Positions 38,611-46,794 of a DNA stretch of 64,000 bases are shown here, piece by piece. The position numbers and the translations under genes are program-made. This DNA is from Flavobacterium sp. MDT1-60 (GTDB lineage Bacteria > Bacteroidota > Bacteroidia > Flavobacteriales > Flavobacteriaceae): NCBI RefSeq assembly GCF_014844035.1, contig NZ_CP062159.1:2046001-2110000 (forward strand), read 5' to 3'. Within the stretch, counting starts at the first letter, position 1, and each line of letters starts with the position of its first letter. The notes below the pieces were generated by a model. It made no database searches. It was given only the letters and a program-made list of their open reading frames with translations, and was not told the origin of the DNA.

Positions 38611-39093
38611 TTATTTATATAAGATTACATAGTTTTTTTTATCACGTTTTAGCTTACTGAGTACTTTCCATTCGCTATATCCTTTTTTATCGAAGTGTGG
38701 AAGATCTTTAAAGGTTTTCCAGTCGCCACCCCAGTTCCAGTTGTATTTGGCGAAAACTTTGACGCATTCCTGCCAATCAGAGATTTGGTCGTTATCCCAG
38801 TCTTTTGCTGTATCCCAGGAAGCTGTTTTGCCATCTATAATGAGGCAGATGTCTACAGCAAAACCATAATTGTGAATAGATTGACCGCCTTTGGCATTCG
38901 TAACTTTTTTACCAGGCTTGGTTCGGCCAAAAGCATAAAGATCCTCTTGCTCCTGAAAAGATCGCAGGCCTTGTGTAATGCGAACTTTTGCTCTTCCGTT
39001 TAAAGCAAGATCACATTCCCCGATAATTTTGGTAACTTCTTCCCTGACCGAAGGATGAAGCAAATCAATGTGTTTTTTTGTTGTTTGATCCAT
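38611..39093 (-). CDS. M15-family peptidase endolysin
   Basis: 161 aa from ATG 39093 (MDQTTKKHIDLLHPSVREEV). A TTG eight codons upstream is in frame but less likely. VanY/L-Ala-D-Glu endopeptidase motifs: QGLRSFQEQEDLYAFGR, the zinc ligands in GGQSIHNYGFAVDI, and WNWGGDWKTFKDLPHFD with the third His. It has no signal peptide, so it relies on a holin. It cleaves peptidoglycan peptides for particle release. First gene of the P2 operon. Confidence 0.92.
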   Translation of the reverse strand: MDQTTKKHIDLLHPSVREEVTKIIGECDLALNGRAKVRITQGLRSFQEQEDLYAFGRTKPGKKVTNAKGGQSIHNYGFAVDICLIIDGKTASWDTAKDWDNDQISDWQECVKVFAKYNWNWGGDWKTFKDLPHFDKKGYSEWKVLSKLKRDKKNYVILYK

Positions 39094-39141
39094 ATTTATA
39101 TTTATTAATGATTTCAATTTTGAGAATAAAAAGCCTTTCCC

Positions 39142-39160
39142 GATTGTTTAGGAAACAATC
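39142..39160 (-). other. Hairpin in the endolysin leader
   Basis: GATTGTTT-AGG-AAACAATC, a perfect 8-bp stem with a 3-base loop in the predicted ~190-base 5' leader of the endolysin mRNA, about 50 bases before the start. There is no T-run. It could modulate translation or stability. Confidence 0.45.
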
Positions 39161-39292
39161 ACGGTTTTAATTAACAAGTAAGATTTTTGTGTTTTGAAAT
39201 TTATTTCCGGTTAAAAGAATTCCTTAAATAAATCCTGAAAATGTTTCTTTTTTTATCGCAATCCTGATGGAATAAGTGCTTTTAATTATAGT

Positions 39293-39358
39293 GTAAAAAT
39301 ACGCCGAAATAGCGTGTTTGTAAAATAATATGAGGTTGTAAGTCAGTAGTTTCAGTAG
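39293..39358 (-). promoter_or_regulatory. Tailocin promoter P2 (endolysin operon)
   Basis: CTACTGAAACTACTG (39344-39358), 42 bases, TATTTTTAC (39293-39301). Same architecture as P1. It drives endolysin, lipoprotein and the helical protein. Confidence 0.85.
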
Positions 39359-39421
39359 AAGATGTTGTGGTTTTTAGTGTTTTGTTTTTTAGTGTGAAAT
39401 GAAGATTATTGACGAAAAAAA

Positions 39422-39454
39422 AATCCCATTTTTCTAAAGTAGAAAAATGGGATT
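39422..39454 (-). terminator. Strong terminator after the immunity-like gene
   Basis: AATCCCATTTTTCTA - AAG - TAGAAAAATGGGATT is a 15-bp perfect stem. Read on the minus strand it is followed by a run of T. It ends the sheath-to-immunity operon (P3), just upstream of P2. Confidence 0.9.
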
Positions 39455-39485
39455 GTAACGGAGTGAAAATTGAATTTTTAATATA

Positions 39486-39797
39486 TTAATAAGAACCATC
39501 AACTTCTATAAATCCTGCCTTTTTACTTATATAAAGCAACTCTAATGTTTCTGCATCAAAATAAGCAAAACAATACATTCCTTCAAAAAATGAAATAATT
39601 TTACCGTTTTCATCATACTCTATATTGGTACTTTTTGTTTTAAAAGATACAACATAAACTTCTTTTTGTTTTCCATCCCTTAATTCTTTTAATTCTTTGT
39701 CCCAACAATTTAAGGGAATACGTTCTTCGTATGAAATTACGGTTGTCTTATTAAGCCATTTTTTTAAGTTCTCAATTACTTGTTCTTTTGTATTCAT
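39486..39797 (-). CDS. Small protein, probable immunity protein for the zincin-domain toxin
   Basis: 103 aa, acidic/basic mixed, no signal peptide (EQVIENLKKWLNKTTVISYE, EVYVVSFKTKSTNIEYDENG, AYFDAETLELLYISKKAGFI). It begins 4 bases after the toxin gene stop and is the last gene before a strong terminator, the usual place and size for an immunity partner. The family is not recognised. Function is inferred from position, size and the toxin-like upstream gene. Confidence 0.6.
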   Translation of the reverse strand: MNTKEQVIENLKKWLNKTTVISYEERIPLNCWDKELKELRDGKQKEVYVVSFKTKSTNIEYDENGKIISFFEGMYCFAYFDAETLELLYISKKAGFIEVDGSY

Positions 39798-39801
39798 ACT
39801 T

Positions 39802-41928
39802 CTATTTTATTTTTGTTACATCAATGTTATATGCTCTACATGAAGTAATTACTTCTTCCATGTATTCTTGAGCTCTGGCTATCTGTGCGTTATTAAACTT
39901 ACTTTTATTTTTCATAATTTCATCAAATACATATTTTTCACGCTTATAAGTTCTAATAGCATCTAATACATAATCACCACTAATATCAACTGCACCTTTT
40001 AGATATTCATCAAGCCCAATTTTTTTAAATTCTTCAAAATGTTTAAATTCATGGAAAATTTCAAATTCTGTTACACCTTTTTGAACATACAAAGTGCCAG
40101 AAAAGGGGTGGAATGCTGCCTTGTTCCCTTTCAGAAATTTATCACCTACAGGCAGAATAACTACTTCTGATTTTCCATTTGACATCTCATTTATTTTTCG
40201 AATATATACATTTAATTCTTTTTTTGATAATTTTCTAGCACCTAAATAACCTCTTCTACTTACATCCTTGCCATCCCACTTTGTTAAATAATCAAAAAGC
40301 TCCTCATATTCTTTGTCACTCATCTTAGAAACATCTTTCCCTGTTTCTGCTTCTACAATTTTATTTGCCTCATCAGCAACTCTTCTTATTTCTTTGGCAT
40401 CTTCTACCGTTTCAGCCAACTCTGCTGCAGCATTTCCTTCTTTTGCTATTTTAGATAGATTTGGTAATCCAAAAGAAGCAAGATCTACAGTTACACTAAA
40501 AGCAATCCACAGATTGGCTAGCCAGCTATAACCGTTTTCGTGCCATTTTTCTAAAGTACCATTGCTCAACATGGCATAATGAGTAGCATCTTTTGCCAAA
40601 ACAACTCCTGCAAGTGCTCGTGCCGCAATGGGTGCTCCTTTTGCCAACACTACACGCAATGCACCATAAGCAGATAATAAACTCAATAAATCTGTAGCAA
40701 CATTAAACAAATCCCAGTTCGATTGTTTAGTAGCCATATTATGGAGTTTTAAGGCAATCACAAAAGTATTTTCATCGCCTGTTTGTTCTCCTAAATTCCC
40801 CAGTTTTGTTCCGAAATTTAATTTTGCTAATGGATTAAAACCTTTGTTTGCTATATAATTTTCCGTAAAAGGTATTTCCATAGGATTTTTAAATCCTACT
40901 TTTGGACCCATTTTCGTTGAATTTTTATAATTGTTTATCAAAATTTCTCCTCCAGACCAATCCGTTTCGACATGAGTGTCTCTAAATAAATAATAACTAT
41001 TATCAAAATATACAATATCAGTTGGTTTTTCAGTGTCAAATTCAGCAACTAAACGAGTTAGGAAACGAAGGAGGTCTTGGAGTTCATCACCTTGTAGCTT
41101 TCTATATATATTGTATAGTAAGTCTGTGTCTCTAAGAATTATATACAAACTTTGCCTGTCTTTTATTGCGTAAAGAATTTGTAAAATAGCTTTGTCTTCA
41201 TTTGTACCAAACGATCCTCCAAGTAAATATATGTCATTTAAAATGAGATTTAGATGTTTATACAATTCGGAATCATCCATTTTACCAAATAAAATTTTTG
41301 GAAGCGATTGATAAATGACGTCTAATTTATCAGGATCGTTTTTAGCGTCTTTTATTTTTTTAAGATATAAATCTATAACTTCTTTGTTACCAATATCACT
41401 ATATTTAATTCCTAAGGATTTAAAAAGAGCAATAAAAAGATCAAAATCATGGACGATAAATTTAAGTGCAGTTTCAGTTAAATCATTATTAAAAATTGTT
41501 AGTGAAAAATTAGTTTGTTCAGTACCAATTTCAATGAATGCCTGAAAAGTGCCTGGTACTAAATTGATGCCCTTAAACGGATTCCATTTTAAAAGAATTC
41601 CACCTTCTTTTACATTTCCCTGACTATCGTTATAAGTGAAATTTTCGAAGCCATCGGGTATACTATTTGGAATGTCAACTAAATCATGAAATAGCATATG
41701 GTCATGGACTTTTCCAATTTGATTTTTAATACTTTCTATAATTTTTGTTACCGAAACAAGAGTAATGCCGTTATTTAAATTAGAGCTGCTAACATATTTT
41801 AGCATCTCAGCACTATTTTTATCATCTTCAATTTGCTGACGCCAAATACTCAGCATAATTTGCCTAAACCGGGCCATTTCAGAAGCACTGGTATCTTTTA
41901 GTTCTATATCATGGTTTTTAATAATCAT
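39802..41928 (-). CDS. Tail-associated protein with C-terminal zincin metallopeptidase toxin domain
   Basis: 708 aa, no signal peptide. Residues 1-~400 are an unknown region (KDTSASEMARFRQIMLSIWR, LLKWNPFKGINLVPGTFQAF). A hydrophobic segment follows around 405-480 (DLLSLLSAYGALRVVLAKGA, ALAGVVLAKDATHYAML), like the pre-toxin membrane regions of polymorphic toxins. A C-terminal ~150-residue domain carries the zinc motif HEFKH at 626-630 (FEIFHEFKHFEEFKK) with acidic residues downstream, as in zincin-like toxin domains. It is followed by an immunity-like gene. It sits after the tube and chaperone-like genes, where a tape-measure gene normally lies, so it may be loaded into the tube as cargo or act as the ruler itself. 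Confidence 0.75.
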   Translation of the reverse strand: MIIKNHDIELKDTSASEMARFRQIMLSIWRQQIEDDKNSAEMLKYVSSSNLNNGITLVSVTKIIESIKNQIGKVHDHMLFHDLVDIPNSIPDGFENFTYNDSQGNVKEGGILLKWNPFKGINLVPGTFQAFIEIGTEQTNFSLTIFNNDLTETALKFIVHDFDLFIALFKSLGIKYSDIGNKEVIDLYLKKIKDAKNDPDKLDVIYQSLPKILFGKMDDSELYKHLNLILNDIYLLGGSFGTNEDKAILQILYAIKDRQSLYIILRDTDLLYNIYRKLQGDELQDLLRFLTRLVAEFDTEKPTDIVYFDNSYYLFRDTHVETDWSGGEILINNYKNSTKMGPKVGFKNPMEIPFTENYIANKGFNPLAKLNFGTKLGNLGEQTGDENTFVIALKLHNMATKQSNWDLFNVATDLLSLLSAYGALRVVLAKGAPIAARALAGVVLAKDATHYAMLSNGTLEKWHENGYSWLANLWIAFSVTVDLASFGLPNLSKIAKEGNAAAELAETVEDAKEIRRVADEANKIVEAETGKDVSKMSDKEYEELFDYLTKWDGKDVSRRGYLGARKLSKKELNVYIRKINEMSNGKSEVVILPVGDKFLKGNKAAFHPFSGTLYVQKGVTEFEIFHEFKHFEEFKKIGLDEYLKGAVDISGDYVLDAIRTYKREKYVFDEIMKNKSKFNNAQIARAQEYMEEVITSCRAYNIDVTKIK

Positions 41929-41963
41929 TAGGATAGTTTTTTAAGGAGAACAAGAAAATTTTT

Positions 41964-42308
41964 TTAAATGACCTCTATTTTTACTGGTTTAGGTTGAATA
42001 TGATCTGAGAATGCGGTGGTGATGTTAAGACGCAAATCGTCTTCTTGTTCTATTTTTCCGTCGCCACCCAAATAACAGTTCTTGAATAATACTTCGAGCG
42101 CTTTGAATTCATCCATTTTTGAGGCTTGTAAAACAGCGGAACGAATACTGATATCCGGTTTTTTGAAATAAGCAAACAGGGGAGTTTGATCATCATCTGT
42201 AATGGTGAGTTTGACTACTTTTTTATGTTTATACTTCCACTGATTTAATTGTGCTTGTGTAATGTTTCCGTCAAGAACATCGGCAGTTTTTGAGATTGAT
42301 TTTTCCAT
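41964..42308 (-). CDS. Tail assembly chaperone-like protein (paralogue 1)
   Basis: 114 aa. ITQAQLNQWKYKHKKVVKLT, then FAYFKKPDISIRSAVLQASK and LEVLFKNCYLGG. The sequence pattern (QL-x-K-x-K-x-x-V-KLT ... Y-KKP ... LF-K-C-L) is shared with the gene at 49761, suggesting paralogues. Small proteins at this place, between tube and tape measure, are usually tail assembly chaperones. It lies downstream of a terminator that separates it from the tube gene. Confidence 0.6.
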   Translation of the reverse strand: MEKSISKTADVLDGNITQAQLNQWKYKHKKVVKLTITDDDQTPLFAYFKKPDISIRSAVLQASKMDEFKALEVLFKNCYLGGDGKIEQEDDLRLNITTAFSDHIQPKPVKIEVI

Positions 42309-42485
42309 TTGGAGTGCTGTTATTTGCTTTTATGATTGGGTAATTGATGTCTGATTTAGTGGTGTCTGTTTTGCTGTTGAAATACTGTCAGACACAAGTA
42401 TAAATGTCACTTCTGTTATGCTAACGGATTGACGTTCTTTTATTATTTATAGAAAATGAATTATTTAAGTAAGCGGATTTAAAAA

Positions 42486-42538
42486 AAGAGGCTGCCTGAG
42501 TTATTTTTTTGAAGTTAATAAGCTCAAAACAGCCTCTT
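42486..42538 (-). terminator. Intra-operon terminator after sheath and tube
   Basis: Arms AAGAGGCTG and CAGCCTCTT. On the minus strand the second arm runs into a T-tract (CAGCCTCTTTTTTT). It lies between the tube gene and the chaperone-like gene in a 406-base gap. Partial termination would give much more sheath and tube than downstream proteins. The rest of the gap shows no gene. Confidence 0.8.
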
Positions 42539-42714
42539 GAAGTAGATTCCCGGTTTAAAACGGACTAATAAAGAGCGTGTAGAATAGATTGCATGCAAAA
42601 ATCATGTTTCGTTGAACTCCTTTTTTGCGTAACGCATTTGATATTGGTTTTCTCTTTTTAGTCGGTTTTAAAGACAGGAAAGGGGATTATGGTTTTAAGA
42701 ATTTATCCTGAGGA

Positions 42715-43140
42715 TTAGTTCCACTCAACGTGAGAACAGATTAGGTCAAAAGAAACCGCAATTTTAGTATCTCCCTGGCTAATTCCTCTGCTGTTTGAGT
42801 TGAATTCACAGTTTCTTACCGTGTGTGTAATTACTTCGTTACTGTCATCCAGGTAACTTACAATGATGCTGAACGGATTGATATCCTGCAATCTTTGTCC
42901 TTTTGGCAAAGCAGCTAAAATAGCTTCTACTTCGTAGTTGTATAAAGTAATTGAAGCTTTAGCCTCGTATTTTCCTCTACCTCTGTGTACTGGCATGTCT
43001 CCGGCACCGTAATGGTTTTCTTTGGATACTGAGTCGTTATAGTTTACAGCTGTAATACCGGTAACGATGTTACCTGCAATACTTACTTCAATTGATGACC
43101 AGCTGTGTTGTTGTCCGTTAATTAATGGTAATTTATTCAT
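42715..43140 (-). CDS. Tail tube protein
   Basis: 141 aa, beta-rich, immediately downstream of the sheath (gap 128 bases). SWSSIEVSIAGNIVTGITAV, YGAGDMPVHRGRGKYEAKAS and DTKIAVSFDLICSHVEWN give the repeated strand pattern of contractile-tail tube proteins, and RGRGKYEAKASITLYNYEVE resembles the family's central hairpin. The size is close to R-type pyocin tube protein. It polymerises as hexamer rings inside the sheath. Confidence 0.85.
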   Translation of the reverse strand: MNKLPLINGQQHSWSSIEVSIAGNIVTGITAVNYNDSVSKENHYGAGDMPVHRGRGKYEAKASITLYNYEVEAILAALPKGQRLQDINPFSIIVSYLDDSNEVITHTVRNCEFNSNSRGISQGDTKIAVSFDLICSHVEWN

Positions 43141-43268
43141 ATGTAGCTTTATTTGTTTTTTAATAATCCCGATAACGCTCTAAGGCTATAACCTTTGTTC
43201 ATTTGTGTTTACAACAATTGAATTAGGGCGATATCATTTGTGAATTTTTATTGTTTGTGAATTATAAA

Positions 43269-44429
43269 TTATGCTTTGTCAATTCCGAAAGGATTTTTGA
43301 ATCCTAAATCAACCATAATTTTACGAGCAGTTCCAATTGGGGTAATTTCAGCTTTCACTTTTAATTCTGAAGTTGCCAAAATGTTTTGTTTTGGATCAAC
43401 ATAAACATCAAAATCAGATACTTCCTGGTTGGCTACCATTGCTTCTAAAGCGCTTCTGCATAAACCTTCAAAGCTTTTTGAAACGGATTGTGGTAATTTA
43501 CCATCAATATCAACTAAAACCGGAGAAGCTAATTTTGGTAATAAAGCGGTACGCAATAAACGAGTTGCTTTGTTAATGGTACGGTTGTTTTCAACATAGG
43601 CAAAATCTGATGTACCAGTAGTACAAGTAGAGCTGTCGTTAAAATAAACGCCTGCTAAACCAGTGTGTGTTCTTGCGAAAATGTATCTTTTTTCGTTTAG
43701 GTCGCTTAGCGTTCCAAGAGTTTTTACTTCTTCTCCGCCTATAAAACCTGCTTTTGCAAAACCTTCACCAGTCAAATTAAATTTTTCGATCCAGGCAATG
43801 TTTTCAGATACTTTTGCTTTCGAAATTGCGCCTAATGCTAATCCAACTGCTGCAGAGTTTGGATATTTTTCTGCTTTTTCTACATCCATGGCAACAACTA
43901 CTGATACGTTTTCTGCGTTTAATCCGGCTAAAGAAGTCGCATCTTCAACATTAAAACCTTTTCCTTCCAGAATAACTTCGAAAGGCATGTAATCTGTATA
44001 AGCAAGAGCAGCTTGTTGTTGTGCTTTTGCAACAGCAGTCTGAGTTTGTGCAAATGTTGTTGCACCAGAATAGATAATCGCGATTTGACGAATGTTTCCG
44101 TTTGCTTTTTCCTGCATATCCATTGCTTTGGCTGCGACATCTTCATAAGAAGTAGCTGTTGTTCCCATAATATACAAGTCGCCAGAAGGATTCATTCTGA
44201 AGAATTGTTGAATTTGGTAATAAGCTGATTGTCCCTCTACATCATAATCTGCTGTAATACCTAAAGCTTCAGCATCTTCTAATGAAGCTAAACGTTCTAC
44301 TTTGGCTAAATCAAATTTGTCGGTTGGTTCACCATCAAAAAGTAATCCCGAAACCATGTCCTGTTCTGGAGTTCTTCTTCCTAATCCGCCAGATAGTTTG
44401 TTAATCCCTACATCGTTTAATGTACTCAT
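43269..44429 (-). CDS. Contractile tail sheath protein (DUF2586-type)
   Basis: 386 aa, similar in length to pyocin sheath. NDVGINKLSGGLGRRTPEQD, an N-terminal region with VSGLLFDG, the central alpha/beta part (QIAIIYSGATTFAQTQTAV, VSVVVAMDVEKAEKYPN), and a C-terminal handshake region (FEGLCRSALEAMVANQEVSD, ARKIMVDLGFKNPFGIDKA). This is the Bacteroidota-type sheath. It is the first gene of the P3 operon with a ~240-base leader. The sheath contracts to drive the tube through the target envelope. Confidence 0.87.
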   Translation of the reverse strand: MSTLNDVGINKLSGGLGRRTPEQDMVSGLLFDGEPTDKFDLAKVERLASLEDAEALGITADYDVEGQSAYYQIQQFFRMNPSGDLYIMGTTATSYEDVAAKAMDMQEKANGNIRQIAIIYSGATTFAQTQTAVAKAQQQAALAYTDYMPFEVILEGKGFNVEDATSLAGLNAENVSVVVAMDVEKAEKYPNSAAVGLALGAISKAKVSENIAWIEKFNLTGEGFAKAGFIGGEEVKTLGTLSDLNEKRYIFARTHTGLAGVYFNDSSTCTTGTSDFAYVENNRTINKATRLLRTALLPKLASPVLVDIDGKLPQSVSKSFEGLCRSALEAMVANQEVSDFDVYVDPKQNILATSELKVKAEITPIGTARKIMVDLGFKNPFGIDKA

Positions 44430-44668
44430 AATATAAAATGTTTAATTGTTTAAAAATTTGTTTTTGTTTTTTTCGCTCAAAAAAGGGCAAAAGAAGGGCT
44501 GTAACAATTTGTTAAAATTGTTATTTCTCTGGTTTATTATTTAAAATGGTATTCGTAATCCGGAATCCAAAAAAGTAGAATTTCTATTTTGGACGATTTG
44601 TAAAAACTGATTTTAAAAATTGAATTTTACTCCTGGCCAGGAAATAAATTTGCTTTTGATATCGAGTA

Positions 44669-44733
44669 CAAATTTAAGTTTCAGGGTTGCTTTTTCCAAT
44701 TTTTTTGATTGTCAAAACCAGTAGTTTCAGTCT
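44669..44733 (-). promoter_or_regulatory. Tailocin promoter P3 (sheath/tube/toxin operon)
   Basis: AGACTGAAACTACTG (44719-44733), 42 bases, TAAATTTG (44669-44676), the latter an exact Bacteroidota -7 consensus. The element begins 2 bases after the stop codon of the small HTH gene. The remaining 240 bases to the sheath start are untranslated leader with no gene seen. Confidence 0.85.
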
Positions 44734-44734
44734 T

Positions 44735-44914
44735 TTAAGCTCTGGCTTCTGTAGCGAGACCTTCATTTATAATAGTATAAATAGTGCGCTCTGTTAAGAA
44801 CAAAGTATCCGAAAGTTCAGATACTACAACTTTCATTTGTTTAGCTTGATTTCTATTTAGATAATTAATAACGTAATCTCTTCTTTTGTCTAATAGTGTT
44901 CTGCTTCTTCTCAT
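44735..44914 (-). CDS. 59-aa helix-turn-helix protein, candidate activator of the tailocin promoters
   Basis: ATG at 44914, TAA at 44735. The translation begins MRRSRTLLDKRRDYVINYLN and continues RNQAKQMKVVVSELSDTLFL, then TERTIYTIINEGLATEARA. It is basic at the N-terminus. The segment VVVSELSDTLFLTERTIYTI has the spacing of a helix-turn-helix (helix, turn at D-T-L-F, recognition helix TERTIYTII). It is the second gene of the P4 operon, which is under the S24 repressor, and sits directly before the sheath promoter. I infer that it is the PrtN-like activator that binds the CTGAAACTACTG elements. The function is not proven by sequence. Confidence 0.65.
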   Translation of the reverse strand: MRRSRTLLDKRRDYVINYLNRNQAKQMKVVVSELSDTLFLTERTIYTIINEGLATEARA

Positions 44915-45026
44915 TTGTGGTATTTATAGTAGGGTTAATTTTAATTTGTTTTTGGTTTTTTTATAGTTTTAATTTTGTGTCATATAAATCGCAGGTGATG
45001 GCAATTTAAACGAGACTGTTTATTAT

Positions 45027-45602
45027 TTAAGTTGTTGTATTTAGTTCTATGTCTCCTTCAATTTGATTTGGGTTTATTTCGATAATTCCGGAAGTCAAAT
45101 CGTATCCCAGCTCTTCTAAATCTTCGTTACTAAGTCCGTTGTTAAAAAGAATATATTTCTTTTTTAAAATATTTTCAATTAATGTCGTTTTATAAGTGAT
45201 CTCCCAGATGAAATAATCGTTTTTATTCCAATAGGTATCTTCATTAGTACATTGCTTTTCTTTTACTTTAAAAGTAGAATGGGTGTCTATAAGAGCATTA
45301 CTAGTGTTATTAGATAATACGGCTTTATCAATACGTTGAGCAATATCGAATGCATTTGCATAGCTTGTTGATGAAATAGTATCAACAGGTAATACGATAT
45401 ACAGGCAAAAGGATACATCGGCTTTGTAATTTTTCTCAGAAGATGTCTCCCAGTTGATATTGTCATATTTAAACATTACTACTGGTGTTTCAATAGAAGT
45501 TTTAAAAACAGTATCACTGTAAAGCTGAACTGTTGGCGCATCAGAAGGAAACGCTGTTTCGATGGCACTTTTTTTCTCGGTATAAAAATCTTTTAGAATC
45601 AT
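45027..45602 (-). CDS. Tail completion/terminator-like protein
   Basis: 191 aa from ATG 45602 (MILKDFYTEKKSAIETAFPS). An in-frame start 18 codons upstream is less likely because it runs into the promoter. PVVMFKYDNINWETSSEKNY, ADVSFCLYIVLPVDT and AFDIAQRIDKAVLSN fit the gpU/tail-terminator type fold (beta strands with an amphipathic helix) found in front of sheath genes. It would cap the tail at the end distal from the baseplate, a necessary part in a headless particle. First gene of the P4 operon. Confidence 0.65.
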   Translation of the reverse strand: MILKDFYTEKKSAIETAFPSDAPTVQLYSDTVFKTSIETPVVMFKYDNINWETSSEKNYKADVSFCLYIVLPVDTISSTSYANAFDIAQRIDKAVLSNNTSNALIDTHSTFKVKEKQCTNEDTYWNKNDYFIWEITYKTTLIENILKKKYILFNNGLSNEDLEELGYDLTSGIIEINPNQIEGDIELNTTT

Positions 45603-45621
45603 ATGATGGATTATTTTTTTA

Positions 45622-45687
45622 CAAATATACAACATATGTTTTAATATATACAACATATTACACTTAAATTTGCAATAGTTTCAGTAA
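45622..45687 (-). promoter_or_regulatory. Tailocin promoter P4 (tail completion and HTH operon)
   Basis: TTACTGAAACTATTG (45673-45687; one mismatch to the core), 43 bases, TATATTTG (45622-45629). The start codon is 20 bases further. It is the only copy overlapped by the putative repressor operators, as expected for the entry point of the circuit. Confidence 0.82.
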
Positions 45688-45887
45688 TATGATTTAATTA
45701 TTTTGGAGTTATTGAGAAAATTCGATAGGAAAGAAATTACAAAACCGCTGTAAATCAGCTATTTTTTGAAAATAATTACGGAAAGACGTAATTATTTATT
45801 ATATTTATTTAATTTTGCAACATATAGTGGAATGTTTTATGTTATATAAAACATATTACATAAGAAAAAAAAACGCAATTACAACAT
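45626..45887. promoter_or_regulatory. Putative operators of the S24 repressor
   Basis: TATACAACATAT occurs at 45626-45637 and 45647-45658, 21 bases apart (two helical turns), the first overlapping the -7 box of P4. Related copies CAACATAT (45818-45825), ACATATTAC (45851-45859) and TACAACAT (45880-45887, over the repressor's own start codon) lie on the repressor side. This arrangement would repress both P4 and the repressor gene itself. Confidence 0.6.
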
Positions 45888-46686
45888 GGAGATACACATT
45901 AAGATAAAACGTATTATAGATGAGATGAAGTTAAACAATAACTCATTTGCGAAATTAATAGGAGTAACCAGTACAACAATAGACAGTATTACTATTGGAA
46001 GATTACAAGCAGATGGGGATAGAAAAAGAACCAAACCTGGTTTTGATTTGTTGCAAAGTATAATTACACATTGCAATGTAAATCCCGACTATTTTTTTGG
46101 AGACAGCGACGAAATTTTTACCAATAAAACAAATGCTGAAGTTGGTCTGAATCTGCCAAAAATTATTACGGTAAATGAAGACGGAGAAGAAAATATTAAT
46201 TTTGTTGGAGTAAAAGCACGAGCAGGTTATTTAGATGGTTATGCCGATCCGGAGTATATGGAAACGCTTCCTTCATTCAGTATGCCAATGCTAAAAAACG
46301 GAACGTACAGATGTTTTGAAATAAAAGGAAATTCTATGTCAACAACCATACATGACGGAGATTATCTTTTTGGAAAATATGTCGATAATTTTGATGATAT
46401 TCTGGATGGTAGAATTTATGTTATTATCAGCAAGAATGATGGAGTAGTGGTAAAAAGGGTTTTAAACCGAATTAGAGAAAGCGGAAAACTAATCCTTAAA
46501 TCAGACAACAGAGATGGAAATTATCCAATGTATTCTATTTATGCAGAGGATATTCTGGAGGTTTGGTACGCGAGCATGTATGCATCGAAACAAATGCCGG
46601 ATCCAATCAATATTTATGAAAAGATTCATGATCTCGAAAGTAAATTCTATGAAATGGAAGAGACTTTAAAGAAAAAATTGAATTAA
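45886..46686 (+). CDS. S24-family (LexA/CI-like) transcriptional repressor
   Basis: 266 aa. The N-terminal ~70 residues form an HTH (MKLNNNSFAKLIGVTSTTID ... GFDLLQSIITHCNVNPDYFF). The C-terminal peptidase S24 domain has the cleavage dipeptide Ala113-Gly114 (VKARAGYLDGY), the nucleophile Ser150 in IKGNSMSTTIHDGDY and Lys190 in GVVVKRVLN. A C-terminal coiled segment (EKIHDLESKFYEMEETLKKK) may oligomerise it. By family knowledge RecA filaments trigger self-cleavage, so DNA damage would induce the tailocin. It is the only plus-strand gene inside the particle cluster and is divergent from P4. Confidence 0.9.
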   Translation: MEIHIKIKRIIDEMKLNNNSFAKLIGVTSTTIDSITIGRLQADGDRKRTKPGFDLLQSIITHCNVNPDYFFGDSDEIFTNKTNAEVGLNLPKIITVNEDGEENINFVGVKARAGYLDGYADPEYMETLPSFSMPMLKNGTYRCFEIKGNSMSTTIHDGDYLFGKYVDNFDDILDGRIYVIISKNDGVVVKRVLNRIRESGKLILKSDNRDGNYPMYSIYAEDILEVWYASMYASKQMPDPINIYEKIHDLESKFYEMEETLKKKLN

Positions 46687-46738
46687 GATTATAAAAAACT
46701 AAGACTTCGTTCTTGATTAAGTTGAGGTTTTTCAAATA

Positions 46739-46776
46739 AAAAATGCCTCTTGTGATTTTGTCGTAAGAGGCATTTT
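46739..46776. terminator. Bidirectional terminator between repressor and spike operon
   Basis: AAATGCCTCTT and AAGAGGCATTT arms with a 13-base loop and A/T runs on both sides. It separates the plus-strand repressor from the end of the convergent P5 operon. Confidence 0.88.
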
Positions 46777-46794
46777 AAATTTAGTATGAATTTG

